From assembly GCA_965212245.1 (NCBI GenBank), contig OZ243107.1, forward strand, positions 3,765,801 through 3,829,800: a stretch of DNA of 64,000 bases. The letters are read 5' to 3'. The DNA comes from CAKZNE01 sp040222435. GTDB taxonomy: Bacteria > Bacteroidota > Bacteroidia > Flavobacteriales > Schleiferiaceae. Shown in pieces: positions 8,129 to 17,600 of the stretch; position 1 is the first letter of the stretch, and each line of letters starts with the position of its first letter. The notes below the pieces were generated by a model. It made no database searches, had not been told where the DNA came from, and saw nothing but the letters and a program-made list of their open reading frames with translations. Position numbers and translations under genes: made by a program.

Positions 8129-9442
8129 TTATCCCCCAAAATCGTCAAAGGCAACATTTTCGGGTGGTACACCCCAATCGTCTACCATTTTAAGTACAGC
8201 CGCGTTCATCAGAGGCGGTCCGCAGAAATAGAATTCAATTTCTTCAGGCTCCGGGTGTTTACTCAGGTATTGTTCAATAACTGCATTATGTACAAAACCT
8301 ACAAAGCCATCGCCTTTTTCATCTTCAATATCCTTTTTCTCAACCCAATTGTCCTCTGGTTTGGCATCTGATAATACCATGTAGAATTTAAAATTGGGGA
8401 AGTTCTTTTCGATCTCACGGAAGTAATGAATATAGAACAATTCATCGCGAGAACGCCCTCCGTACCAGTAGGATACTTTCCGGCCTGTTTCAAGGGTTTT
8501 GAAAAGCTGGTAAATGTGTGAGCGCATGGGTGCCATACCGGCCCCCCCGCCTATATACAACATTTCCGCACCCGTATCCTTAATAAAGAACTCTCCGTAA
8601 GGTCCGGAGATGGTACACTTATCACCCGGCTTCAGATTAAAGATGTAGGATGAAGCGATACCGGGATTGATGTCGGCCCAGGTATTTTTAGCACGGTCAA
8701 AGGGAGGAGCGGCCACCCTTACATTCAACATCACATTCCTCCCTTCTGCGGGGTAGGAAGCCATGGAGTATGCACGTACTACTTCTTCATCATTTTTCAT
8801 CACCAGATTACGCATGGCGAATGGCCCTTCAGACCAGTCTTTTTCAAACTTATCGGGTTCTCCAGGGTGATCTTTAGGGTGAGCCTCGATATCCATATCC
8901 GAGAACTTAACCACGGTGGGCGGAATTTTAATCTGGATATACCCCCCAGCCTTGTAGTCCATATCCTCAGGGATCTCCACTACAAATTCTTTAATATAGG
9001 TGGCTACGTTGTAATTGGAAACTACCGTAGCTTCCCATTCTTTAATTCCGAATACTTCTTCCGGAACTTTCACCTTCATATCATTCTTTACCTTCACTTG
9101 GCATCCTAGTCTCCAGTTTTCCTGAACTTCCTTACGGGTGAAATAACCTACTTCAGTAGGTAGTATCTCGCCTCCGCCTTCTTCTACCTGGCATTTACAC
9201 ATAGCACAAGTACCACCACCACCACAGGCCGATGGAAGGAATATCTTTTGATTGGAAAGGGTGGTTAAAAGGGTGTTCCCCGATTCTACTTCCCGGGGTT
9301 CTCCGTTAATATCCAAAGTTACCGGACCGGAGGGGGCCAGTTTAGCCTTGGCACCCAGCAGTATGGAAACCAAAAGGATAATCACAATAAAGAATACGAC
9401 TATACTGGAAATGATAACCGTTGATGTTGCCAAAAATACCAT
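8129..9442 (-). CDS. nqrF: Na+-translocating NADH:quinone reductase subunit F
   Basis: NqrF is the NADH-oxidising subunit, passing electrons from NADH through FAD and a 2Fe-2S cluster into the complex. The 437-residue protein has one N-terminal membrane helix, then a ferredoxin domain with SACGGGGTCAMCKC (three Cys) and a fourth Cys in WRLGCQV. The flavin and NADH domain has RAYSMASYP and GGGAGMAPMRSH, and the protein ends in the typical FDDFGG. It is the last gene of the nqrABCDEF operon, 25 bases after nqrE, followed by the terminator at 8069-8098. Confidence 0.97.
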   Translation of the reverse strand: MVFLATSTVIISSIVVFFIVIILLVSILLGAKAKLAPSGPVTLDINGEPREVESGNTLLTTLSNQKIFLPSACGGGGTCAMCKCQVEEGGGEILPTEVGYFTRKEVQENWRLGCQVKVKNDMKVKVPEEVFGIKEWEATVVSNYNVATYIKEFVVEIPEDMDYKAGGYIQIKIPPTVVKFSDMDIEAHPKDHPGEPDKFEKDWSEGPFAMRNLVMKNDEEVVRAYSMASYPAEGRNVMLNVRVAAPPFDRAKNTWADINPGIASSYIFNLKPGDKCTISGPYGEFFIKDTGAEMLYIGGGAGMAPMRSHIYQLFKTLETGRKVSYWYGGRSRDELFYIHYFREIEKNFPNFKFYMVLSDAKPEDNWVEKKDIEDEKGDGFVGFVHNAVIEQYLSKHPEPEEIEFYFCGPPLMNAAVLKMVDDWGVPPENVAFDDFGG

Positions 9443-9467
9443 GGTCTTCTTTCTTCTTTAAAATCAG

Positions 9468-10085
9468 TTATAATTTAATTCCCATAAAGGCCATAAAGGC
9501 AATACCCATAAGACCGGTTACGATAAAGGTGATACCCAATCCGCGCAGAGGTGCGGGAACATTAGAGTAACGGATCTTTTCGCGAATAGCCGCAATAGCC
9601 ACAATAGCTAAAAACCAACCTATACCACTACCTATACCAAATACGGATGCCTCAGCAATGTTATTGTAGTTACGCTCCTGCATAAAGAGTGAACCACCCA
9701 GAATAGAACAGTTTACCGCAATAAGAGGTAGAAAAATACCCAACGCACCGTACAGGGCGGGAGCGAACTTCTCTACAATCATTTCCACCAGCTGTACCAG
9801 GGAAGCAATTACTGCAATGAACATAATAAAAGAGAGAAAGCTAAGATCTACCTCAGCAAACTGCGGTCCAAGCCAGCTCAGTGCTCCTTCTTTTAATACG
9901 TAATTTTCAAGCAGATAGTTAATAGGCACAGTAATACCTAATACAAAGATCACTGCCGCACCAAGACCTACACCGGTACTTACTTTTTTTGAAACCGCCA
10001 GGTAAGAACACATGCCCAAAAAGAAGGCAAAGATCATGTTCTCTACAAAGATGGCTTTGATGAATATGTTTACTAATTCTTGCAT
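9468..10085 (-). CDS. nqrE: Na+-translocating NADH:quinone reductase subunit E
   Basis: A 205-residue integral membrane protein with six hydrophobic helices, of normal family length. NqrE and NqrD are homologous inverted subunits that together hold an iron centre within the membrane; the conserved Cys of NqrE lies near the N-terminus in FFLGMCSYLAVS and a second one lies in VNCSILGG. It sits 12 bases after nqrD and 25 before nqrF. Confidence 0.96.
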   Translation of the reverse strand: MQELVNIFIKAIFVENMIFAFFLGMCSYLAVSKKVSTGVGLGAAVIFVLGITVPINYLLENYVLKEGALSWLGPQFAEVDLSFLSFIMFIAVIASLVQLVEMIVEKFAPALYGALGIFLPLIAVNCSILGGSLFMQERNYNNIAEASVFGIGSGIGWFLAIVAIAAIREKIRYSNVPAPLRGLGITFIVTGLMGIAFMAFMGIKL

Positions 10086-10097
10086 GTCCGTGTTTTC

Positions 10098-10808
10098 TTA
10101 GTTTTCTTCGATTAGTTTACGGTTGCGGGATCTTTGAACCCAAATAATTATACCCACTACTATAAGAGCCATTGGAGGAAGAAGGAAAAAGCCATTATCG
10201 CTGTAAAAACCTCCGTTATCAAGGTACCAGCTCTCAGGTATGATCTGCACACCAAAAAGTTGGCCTGACCCGAAAAGCTCACGGAAAAAAGCTACCACGA
10301 TAAGAATCACTCCATATCCCACGGAGTTTCCCACACCATCTAAAAAGGCTTTCCAGGGGCCATTACCCAAAGCAAACGCTTCAAAACGTCCCATAATAAT
10401 ACAGTTGGTAATGATGAGCCCCACAAAAACCGAAAGTTCCTTAGACACATCGTATACATACGCTTTCAGCACCTGGTCTACCAAAATCACCAATGAGGCC
10501 ACAACCACCAGCTGAACGATAATACGTATACGGTTGGGGATAAGGTTACGCATCAGGGAGATGATCACGTTACCGGCACATAGTACAAAGAGTACCGATA
10601 TTGCCATTACTACAGCTGGGTACAGTTTTACGGTAATTGCCAGTGCCGAACAGATACCCAGTACCTGCACGGTAATAGGGTTATCATCATTAAACGGATC
10701 ACTGATCAGCTTGCGGTTTTTCTTGCTAAAGAGTGGCTCTTTCTGTTTTTTCTGCTTTTCTAAAGCTTCGGTTACTTCGGCCATATCTTCTTTGTTGTTG
10801 TTATCCAA
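10098..10808 (-). CDS. nqrD: Na+-translocating NADH:quinone reductase subunit D
   Basis: A 236-residue membrane subunit. The conserved core begins with NPITVQVLGICSALAITVKL and includes TNCIIMGRFEAFA, giving the paired Cys residues that contact the intramembrane iron centre with NqrE. Typical NqrD is about 210 residues; the extra roughly 25 at the N-terminus are highly charged. An internal ATG at 10784 would shorten this only partly. It lies 19 bases after nqrC and 12 before nqrE. Confidence 0.96.
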   Translation of the reverse strand: MDNNNKEDMAEVTEALEKQKKQKEPLFSKKNRKLISDPFNDDNPITVQVLGICSALAITVKLYPAVVMAISVLFVLCAGNVIISLMRNLIPNRIRIIVQLVVVASLVILVDQVLKAYVYDVSKELSVFVGLIITNCIIMGRFEAFALGNGPWKAFLDGVGNSVGYGVILIVVAFFRELFGSGQLFGVQIIPESWYLDNGGFYSDNGFFLLPPMALIVVGIIIWVQRSRNRKLIEEN

Positions 10809-10827
10809 TGATTGTTTGTCTTTAGGC

Positions 10828-11550
10828 TTACTTCATGGCGGTTGCTCCGTTTCCTGAATCGAAAGTAAGCAGGAAGGGAAAGTAAGCATCCATATTATCT
10901 TCTATCATATCCTGTACCCCTACTGAAGTAATGGTTCCACCGCTGATACCATCTACCTGGTAGTCGCCAGCTGCATCACCCTTGCGTACTTCAATACTCA
11001 CAAACTCTTTATCAGCATTCAGGATTTTTTTCTCATGGAACTGCTCTGAGAACATGGGCGTTCCGATCTCTGCGCCCAGTCCCGGAGTTTCTCCTTTGTG
11101 GTCAAATACGGCACCGTATACGGTATTCGCATCTTCACTAAGGGAAATATAACCCCATATAGGACCCCAAAGTCCTTTTCCCCTTAAAGGAATAATATAA
11201 TAGGTTTGACCTTCTTTGCTAGCTATATAGAGAGGAGCATTACGCTCTTCTGCAGGTTTAGCTACTTCTTTGGACATTTCTACGGTAAAAGCATCTACGC
11301 CATCTTCCACCTTTCCATTTCGGATCACTAATTCCTGCCGGATGTATTCCTTATACAATGCTTCCGCACCATCCCTCTCTACCTCCACACCAATGGAGGC
11401 GAGGATATTCTGCATCTTTTCACGTTCTACGTTCTCATCCTGCATAGGCTTCAGTGAAGTTGCTGCGAAGGATAATAAAGCTGCCACTACAACTACCATA
11501 ATTGTAGCGAACATGAAAGTATAACTGTTCTTATTTACGTCTAATGCCAT
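10828..11550 (-). CDS. nqrC: Na+-translocating NADH:quinone reductase subunit C
   Basis: A 240-residue subunit with one N-terminal membrane helix (about 10-32) and a periplasmic FMN-binding domain. The covalent FMN is expected on Thr206 in VDGISGGTITS, a variant of the usual SGAT motif with Gly in the third position. ApbE, encoded downstream at 5263-6282, would attach it. The gene starts three bases after nqrB. Confidence 0.96.
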   Translation of the reverse strand: MALDVNKNSYTFMFATIMVVVVAALLSFAATSLKPMQDENVEREKMQNILASIGVEVERDGAEALYKEYIRQELVIRNGKVEDGVDAFTVEMSKEVAKPAEERNAPLYIASKEGQTYYIIPLRGKGLWGPIWGYISLSEDANTVYGAVFDHKGETPGLGAEIGTPMFSEQFHEKKILNADKEFVSIEVRKGDAAGDYQVDGISGGTITSVGVQDMIEDNMDAYFPFLLTFDSGNGATAMK

Positions 11551-11553
11551 TGC

Positions 11554-12744
11554 TTAAGCCGTTTTAACTTTTACCTGTAATCTTTTCTTGCGCCTCTTAA
11601 CGTTTGCCTCTATTACATAATGGTCAATAAGGGGAGCCATTACGTTCATAAAGAGAATAGCCATCATCACTCCTTCAGGATAGGCCGGGTTAAATACCCG
11701 GATCATAATACACAGTATACCGGTAAGGAAACCGTATATCCATTTTCCACGTGTTGTTTGTGAAGCCGAAACCGGATCGGTAGCCATAAATACAATACCA
11801 AAGGCAAAGCCACCCATAATAAGGTGCTGCCAGAAAGGTGCACCCATAAAACCCTCCTGCTCAGGAGAGATGGCGTAAGGAGCTGCCCAGTTAAAAATTA
11901 AACCCATAGCGATACCTCCCAACAATGCACTGAACATGATACGCCAGCTGCCTATACCCGTAATCAACAGTATAGCTGCACCTATAAGGATGGCGATTAC
12001 TGAAGTTTCACCTACTGAGCCGGGAATGGTTCCCAGGAACATATCCATGGGAGAAAGTGAAGTAGTTCCGGTAGTGGCCAGATCACCTAATGCGGTGGCC
12101 CCGGAATAACCGTCCACTACTCCCTGACCAGCTTCGGTAGAAGTATTGATCCATACTTTGTCTCCAGACATATAACTTGGATAAGCAAAGAAGGCAAAAG
12201 CCCTTGCTGTAAGTGCAGGGTTCAGAATATTCATTCCGGTTCCCCCGAAAACTTCTTTACCTAATACCACAGCAAATACTACTGAAAGGGCCAGCATCCA
12301 AAGTGGAATATCCACTGGCATAATCAACGGAATAAGCATGCCCGTTACCAGGTAACCCTCATTGATCTGGTGTTTCTTGATCACACAAAAAGCAAACTCA
12401 ACTCCCAGACCTACGGCATAGGATACCACCACCATAGGCACCACTTTAATGGCGCCAAACAGAAACTGATCCCAAAAGCCTACGGTCTCACCCAGAGCAT
12501 TGAAGTGCTGATATCCTACGTTCCACATACCAAATAAAAGGGCAGGCACCAGGGCCATTACCACTGTTATCATGGTACGCTTAAGGTCAATACCGTCACG
12601 CACATGTGCCCCGCTGTGCGATGTATGCCCGGGTACAAATAAAAACGTGGCGAAGCCATCGTATACCGGGTATAGTTTTTCAAGCTTTCCTCCCTCTTCA
12701 AAATGAGGTTTTACGCTTTCCAACAAATTCTTAAATACCTTCAT
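11554..12744 (-). CDS. nqrB: Na+-translocating NADH:quinone reductase subunit B
   Basis: The main membrane subunit for Na+ passage, 396 residues with about ten hydrophobic helices. The FMN attachment motif GYSGATALG is present with Thr217 as acceptor. The segment FGGTGMNILNPALTARAF is highly conserved in the family. It lies 19 bases after nqrA and three before nqrC, as expected for one transcript. Confidence 0.97.
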   Translation of the reverse strand: MKVFKNLLESVKPHFEEGGKLEKLYPVYDGFATFLFVPGHTSHSGAHVRDGIDLKRTMITVVMALVPALLFGMWNVGYQHFNALGETVGFWDQFLFGAIKVVPMVVVSYAVGLGVEFAFCVIKKHQINEGYLVTGMLIPLIMPVDIPLWMLALSVVFAVVLGKEVFGGTGMNILNPALTARAFAFFAYPSYMSGDKVWINTSTEAGQGVVDGYSGATALGDLATTGTTSLSPMDMFLGTIPGSVGETSVIAILIGAAILLITGIGSWRIMFSALLGGIAMGLIFNWAAPYAISPEQEGFMGAPFWQHLIMGGFAFGIVFMATDPVSASQTTRGKWIYGFLTGILCIMIRVFNPAYPEGVMMAILFMNVMAPLIDHYVIEANVKRRKKRLQVKVKTA

Positions 12745-12763
12745 CTCTAGCTAATAAATTCTT

Positions 12764-14119
12764 TTAGTCCCCTAATTCTTTAAGCATCAGATCCAATCCT
12801 TCACGTACCGTTTGCTGTACCGGGATCTTAGAAGTGCATACTACTTCACACAACGCAAAATCTTCTTCGGCTACTTCATAAATACCCAGGTTTTCCATCG
12901 CTTCAATATCATTGATCATGATAGACTTCAGCAATTGTACAGGGTAAATATCAAATGGGAATACTTTTTCGTACTCACCGGTTACCACAAAGGCGCGCTC
13001 TTCACCATTCATAGCGGTATCCAAACGATACTTTTTATTGGGTTGTAACCAGCCAAACATGGCGTGTGAGATACTGAATTTATCCAGGTTAGGTGTAATC
13101 CAGCCAAAGAACTGATCCTGATCACCTTCCGGAATTACCGTTACCTGACGATCGTAAAAACCAAGGTAGCCCTCCGGTTTTATCTGCTCCCCGGTAAGTA
13201 CATTACCACTTATATAGCGGTTCTTATTGTCAGATACATTTCTGGCCAGTATATTTTTAACGGAAGCACCGATTATAGTTTTATAATAGCGGGGTTTGCT
13301 TACCTCAGAACCGGTGGTTGCCACATTGATTTGTGCATCAAACTTACCGCTGAGGAATAAGCGGCCAATAATGATCACTTCCTGTGGACTGATGGTCCAA
13401 ACTGCATCTCCTTTATTAACCGGGTCAATGTGATGAATATGTACACCTACATTACCTGCGGGATGAGGACCTTTAAAGCGGTGAAGCTCTACTCCTTTGC
13501 AATTGGTAAATACCGTACTTGGATTTGTACGTCCGTCTACACCCAAATGAATTTTACCATCTGTAAGACGTGCCAGTGCATCAATACCGGTTTGAAATTC
13601 ACTCTCCTGTCCGTGAACAACAAAGTCGTTATCAGGAGCCAGAGGCGCTGTATCAAAGCATGATATAAAAATAGCCTTGGGTGCACGCTCAGGATTAGCT
13701 ACCACATTGTAAGGACGTTGCTTAATGAACGGCCAGCAACCGGAAGCCAGTAATTTTTCAGTTACAGCATCCCGATCCAAAGTTTTAGGATCAGCCGTTC
13801 CAAAATCCTCATACCGGATCTCTTTATCGGCTAAAATGCGTATTTCTAAAAGCTTGCGCTTATCCCCTCTTACTATTTCCGCTATCTCTCCGCTTACGGG
13901 TGAGCAGAACTTAACAGCTTCCCGATCCTTATTATAAAGAATTGGGGTCCCTGCTTTTACCTCATCACCTTCCTTTACGGAAAGCTTGGTACGTATACCA
14001 ACAAAGTCGGTGGGTTTAATAGCAAAAGTTTCGGGTTGTTCCGTGTTGGCGTATAACTGTTCGGCCTGGCCTACAAGTTTTATATCTACACCACGTTTAA
14101 TCTTAATCAGGTCTGACAT
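12764..14119 (-). CDS. nqrA: Na+-translocating NADH:quinone reductase subunit A
   Basis: The first gene of the operon encodes the 451-residue cytoplasmic subunit A, which has Rnf-barrel and ubiquinone-related regions. Conserved segments include GVDIKLVGQAEQ at the N-terminus, GGRTNPSTVFTN-like sequence (here DGRTNPSTVFTN), HIHHIDPVNKGDAVWTI and GWLQPNKKY. The ATG at 14119 is preceded 38 bases upstream by a TAATTTTG box, a plausible promoter of the operon. Confidence 0.96.
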   Translation of the reverse strand: MSDLIKIKRGVDIKLVGQAEQLYANTEQPETFAIKPTDFVGIRTKLSVKEGDEVKAGTPILYNKDREAVKFCSPVSGEIAEIVRGDKRKLLEIRILADKEIRYEDFGTADPKTLDRDAVTEKLLASGCWPFIKQRPYNVVANPERAPKAIFISCFDTAPLAPDNDFVVHGQESEFQTGIDALARLTDGKIHLGVDGRTNPSTVFTNCKGVELHRFKGPHPAGNVGVHIHHIDPVNKGDAVWTISPQEVIIIGRLFLSGKFDAQINVATTGSEVSKPRYYKTIIGASVKNILARNVSDNKNRYISGNVLTGEQIKPEGYLGFYDRQVTVIPEGDQDQFFGWITPNLDKFSISHAMFGWLQPNKKYRLDTAMNGEERAFVVTGEYEKVFPFDIYPVQLLKSIMINDIEAMENLGIYEVAEEDFALCEVVCTSKIPVQQTVREGLDLMLKELGD

Positions 14120-14156
14120 TGCAGCAGAATGAAAAAATTCTATCTTAAATTGGCGG

Positions 14157-14164
14157 CAAAATTA
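14157..14164 (-). promoter_or_regulatory. Putative -7 box of the nqr operon
   Basis: TAATTTTG on the minus strand fits TAnnTTTG and lies 37 bases before the nqrA ATG. A good -33 element was not seen. Confidence 0.35.
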
Positions 14165-14295
14165 AGAAGCTATCAACCTTTTACTTCATTTTTGGCCGGA
14201 TTTAGAACTATTCTAAACAGGGCGCAAATTTACTGATTATTAGCTTTGAAAAAAGGCACGATCTTAGTTTTATCGACATAAAAAAAACAAGCCTA

Positions 14296-15579
14296 GTGAA
14301 ATACTTCAAATTCATCTTCCTGCTTCTCATTTCATCCACTCTATTGGGACAAGGAAACAATTATTACGAAGAGGGCCGTATGCGCTACGAAGACTTTGTG
14401 TACCAGGCCGGAATTAAAACCGTAAAGTTCCATCCGGTAGGTGAAGATTTGCGTATGCCGGTTATTAAACTCCGCTCAGGAGAACGACTGTTATTGAGTT
14501 TTGATGATCTTTATGAGGATTATGTAGATTACAATTACACTGTTATCCATTGCAATGCAGACTGGACACCTTCCAATATTCTGCAATCGCAATACCTCAG
14601 TAACTTTCAGGATTATTACCTGAATGATTATGAATACTCCCTCAATGCCCTCATTCCCTACACCAATTACCAGCTTACCATACCCAACAGCAATCTGAAT
14701 TTTACCAAATCAGGGAATTACATCCTTAAAGTATACCGGGATGATAATCCTGACAAACTGGTACTTACCCGCAGGTTTATGGTGTATGAAGACCGTGTAA
14801 GTGTAGGTGGGCGTGTAAAACGTGCTACCCGTGTAGAGGACATGGACACCCGGCAAGAAGTTGATTTTACTATTAACCATACCAATTATACCATTCAAAA
14901 TCCATTTGTAGACCTCCATGTAAGCCTTATGCAAAACCAGCGCTGGGATAATCCTATTACCACCCTGAAGCCCCAGTTTGTACAAAATGGTCAGCTGGTT
15001 TATCAATACGATGATATAAATACTTTTAACGGGATCAATGAATTCCGCTTTTTTGATATTAAAAACCTGCAGGTGCTCACTCAAAATGTTCGGAAAATTG
15101 ATCGTGACAGTGTATATACCGCTTACCTGGCTACGGATCAGCAACGTACTATTTCACGCTATACGGTATACTTTGATATTAACGGTCATTACGTGGTGCG
15201 CAGGCTGGATGCCACCAACTCTGATACTGAGGCCGATTATGCGTATGTAGATTTTATTCTGGAGTATCCTGCTCCCCTTCAGGATGGTGATATTTACGTT
15301 TTTGGGAAGCTAACCGACTGGAAAGCATTGCCGGAATACCGCATGGAGTACGATTATGTGCGCAATGCTTACCGGGGGCGTTTCCTTATTAAGCAAGGTT
15401 ATTATAATTATATGTACGCTTTGCAAAAAAACAATGGCTCCCTGGAGTTGGAAGCCCTGGAAGGCAGCCACTGGGAAACCGAAAACACCTACCAGATATT
15501 GGTGTACAATCGTGAAGTGGGAATACGCTATGATCGTTTGATTGGATTTGGCGAACTTAGCTCCGAAGATCTTTATTGA
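14296..15579 (+). CDS. Type IX secretion system plug protein (DUF5103 family)
   Basis: A 427-residue secreted protein starting at a GTG, with a signal peptide (KFIFLLLISSTLLGQG). It matches the DUF5103 family, now known as the T9SS plug protein that closes the SprA translocon on the periplasmic side after cargo release. Visible family features are FHPVGEDLRMPVIKL, the YNYTVIHCNADWTPSNI segment, a central NLQVLTQNVRKIDRD stretch and the C-terminal GKLTDWKALPEYRM. A TAGCTTTG box at 14241-14248 may be its promoter. The next gene overlaps its stop by four bases with a TTG start. Confidence 0.88.
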   Translation: MKYFKFIFLLLISSTLLGQGNNYYEEGRMRYEDFVYQAGIKTVKFHPVGEDLRMPVIKLRSGERLLLSFDDLYEDYVDYNYTVIHCNADWTPSNILQSQYLSNFQDYYLNDYEYSLNALIPYTNYQLTIPNSNLNFTKSGNYILKVYRDDNPDKLVLTRRFMVYEDRVSVGGRVKRATRVEDMDTRQEVDFTINHTNYTIQNPFVDLHVSLMQNQRWDNPITTLKPQFVQNGQLVYQYDDINTFNGINEFRFFDIKNLQVLTQNVRKIDRDSVYTAYLATDQQRTISRYTVYFDINGHYVVRRLDATNSDTEADYAYVDFILEYPAPLQDGDIYVFGKLTDWKALPEYRMEYDYVRNAYRGRFLIKQGYYNYMYALQKNNGSLELEALEGSHWETENTYQILVYNREVGIRYDRLIGFGELSSEDLY

Positions 15580-16574
15580 GTCTATTGAAATCTAAAATTG
15601 TAAAATCCAACTCCTGCCTTAACTGCCAACAAGAACTTGATGGTGAAAATTTTTGCCCGAACTGCGGACAAAAGAATGATGCGCGGAGGCTTACGGCTTG
15701 GCACTTTATTACCGAAAGCTTAAGCAATTCTATTGCATTTGATGGGCGCTTCTTTAATACACTGATCAACCTGATCCGTCACCCGGGTAAAGTGCCGAAA
15801 GACTTTGTTGAAGGTAAGCGAACGCGCTATATGAACCCCATTCGCATTTACTTTCTCTCTTCCATACTGCTGCTGTTTCTCATTCAGGTCAAAGACGGAA
15901 CCCCTGGTTTTTTGGAATTGAAAAGCTCAAACCCGGAGGTAATTACGGATGAACAAGCTAAAATACCTGGCTCTCTTCAAACGCTGGTGGAAGCTGATAC
16001 CATAGAAAACTCCCCACCACTGGTATTAAAACTACCTGAAAAACCAGGCCTTAATGAAGACAAAAATGCCCTTGGCAGTTTTGATCTGATGAGAGATTTT
16101 TACCGGGAGCATAAATCATTGGAAATTAATGAAGCCCTTGATTCTTTGGGAATGGAAGCTGGCCTATGGAATCGGTTCATGTACGCCCAGGCTGCCAAAG
16201 CAGCTGACTTTGATACGGAAGAGTTTAACCGTTACTTCTTGTCCAAGCTTTTTTGGGTCCTGTTTCTTTTTATACCCATACTGGGGCTCTTGCTAAAATT
16301 AACCTACATCAGGCGTCCGTTTTTCTATCCTGAGCACTTGATATTTGCTTTTTTCAATCAGGCCGTTTTCTTTTTACTCTTTTCCATTTCTATATTTACT
16401 TTTCCGATATTATTAGGGCTTTTTGCTTTTTACCTGCTGATCGCCATGCGTAAGTTCTATAAGCAAAGCTGGGGTAAGACAATCATGAAATTCCTAATAC
16501 TCAATATGCTTCTGTTCCCTGCCTTTATAACCTTTACGCTTATTTCCATGCTCATTGTTTTCCTTACATTGTAA
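15576..16574 (+). CDS. DUF3667 zinc-ribbon membrane protein
   Basis: A 332-residue protein with an N-terminal zinc ribbon (CLNCQQELDG then FCPNCGQKN, two CxxC pairs), the family segment HFITESLSNSIAFDGRFFNTLINLIRHPG, and KRTRYMNPIRIYFLSS running into the first membrane helix. The C-terminal third has several hydrophobic helices. This is the DUF3667 family of Bacteroidota, function unknown. The TTG at 15576 overlaps the stop of the plug gene (TTGA); an alternative TTG nine bases on also fits, so the start is uncertain by three residues. Confidence 0.88.
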   Translation: MSLLKSKIVKSNSCLNCQQELDGENFCPNCGQKNDARRLTAWHFITESLSNSIAFDGRFFNTLINLIRHPGKVPKDFVEGKRTRYMNPIRIYFLSSILLLFLIQVKDGTPGFLELKSSNPEVITDEQAKIPGSLQTLVEADTIENSPPLVLKLPEKPGLNEDKNALGSFDLMRDFYREHKSLEINEALDSLGMEAGLWNRFMYAQAAKAADFDTEEFNRYFLSKLFWVLFLFIPILGLLLKLTYIRRPFFYPEHLIFAFFNQAVFFLLFSISIFTFPILLGLFAFYLLIAMRKFYKQSWGKTIMKFLILNMLLFPAFITFTLISMLIVFLTL

Positions 16575-16597
16575 AGCGCTGCATTGTAATATCTTTG
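16569..16597 (+). promoter_or_regulatory. Bacteroidota-type promoter of the Sua5 gene
   Basis: TTG at 16569-16571, an 18-base spacer and TATCTTTG at 16590-16597 match the -33/-7 arrangement of the Bacteroidota primary sigma factor. The GTG start at 16602 is only four bases beyond the -7 box, implying a leaderless or nearly leaderless mRNA. Confidence 0.6.
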
Positions 16598-16601
16598 CCC
16601 G

Positions 16602-17558
16602 GTGGCATTAACAGGCACTGACATATCATACGTCAAGAGGGTATTGGAGTCCGGAAAACCGGTGGCCATTCCTACCGAAACTGTATACGGCCTGGCCGCT
16701 AATGCTTTGAATGAAAAAGCAGTTACCAGGGTTTTTGAAGTAAAGAACCGCCCTTCTTTTGATCCTTTGATCGTTCACCTGGCCAACCAAGATGGGTTGC
16801 CTGAACTTTGCAGTACCATTCCCAATAGTTTTTATAAGCTGTACGAGGCTTTTTGTCCGGGGCCACTCACCTTTATTCTGCCAAAATCAGATAAAATTCC
16901 TGACCTGGTAACGGCTGGAAACCCTACGGTAGGTATTCGTTTTCCAGATCATCCGCTAACACAAGAATTGCTTTCAAGTCTTAAATTCCCGCTGGCAGCT
17001 CCCAGCGCAAACCCTTTTGGATACGTTAGCCCTACAACCGCAAAGCACGTAGAGCAACAACTGGGAGATAAAATAGATTATATTTTAGATGGAGGTCCCT
17101 GTAGAGTTGGGCTGGAATCTACTATCATTGATCTCAGCACAAACAGCCTTGCCATCCTGCGTCTGGGTGGTCTTTCACTGGAAGAGATTGAAGCAGTAGC
17201 AGGAAAAGTACACCGGGTAAAAACATCTTCCAGTAATCCTAAAGCCCCGGGAATGCTTAGTGCTCATTATTCGCCCGGAAAAAAGGTGGTGTTTGGGAAT
17301 ATGGAAGATAATTACCGCATTTTTAAAGGTAAAAAGCTGGGAAGTATCACCTTTTGTAAGGGTATCTCCTGCATTCCGGCTAGCCGTCAATGGATACTAT
17401 CTCCCAAAGGCGATTTACGTGAAGCCGCCAGCAATCTTTTTAAAAGTTTGCGTGAAACCGATGAAGCGGATGTGGAAGTAATTTTGGCAGAACGTTTTCC
17501 GGATGAAGGTTTGGGGCGTGCTATTAATGACCGTCTTATGCGTGCTGCTGCTAAATAA
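16602..17558 (+). CDS. L-threonylcarbamoyladenylate synthase (Sua5 type)
   Basis: Makes threonylcarbamoyl-AMP from threonine, bicarbonate and ATP for the t6A37 modification of tRNA. The 318-residue protein has the YrdC domain with AIPTETVYGLAANA, KNRPSFDPLIVHL, PGPLTFIL, VGIRFPDHP and APSANPFGYVSPT. The C-terminal extension begins at APGMLSAHYSPG, which marks the longer Sua5 form rather than the short TsaC. The GTG start is supported by the well-placed promoter just upstream. Confidence 0.95.
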   Translation: MALTGTDISYVKRVLESGKPVAIPTETVYGLAANALNEKAVTRVFEVKNRPSFDPLIVHLANQDGLPELCSTIPNSFYKLYEAFCPGPLTFILPKSDKIPDLVTAGNPTVGIRFPDHPLTQELLSSLKFPLAAPSANPFGYVSPTTAKHVEQQLGDKIDYILDGGPCRVGLESTIIDLSTNSLAILRLGGLSLEEIEAVAGKVHRVKTSSSNPKAPGMLSAHYSPGKKVVFGNMEDNYRIFKGKKLGSITFCKGISCIPASRQWILSPKGDLREAASNLFKSLRETDEADVEVILAERFPDEGLGRAINDRLMRAAAK

Positions 17559-17600
17559 AAGGTCAGGATTTAGAAGTCAGAGCTAGTTGGAAGTTCCCGA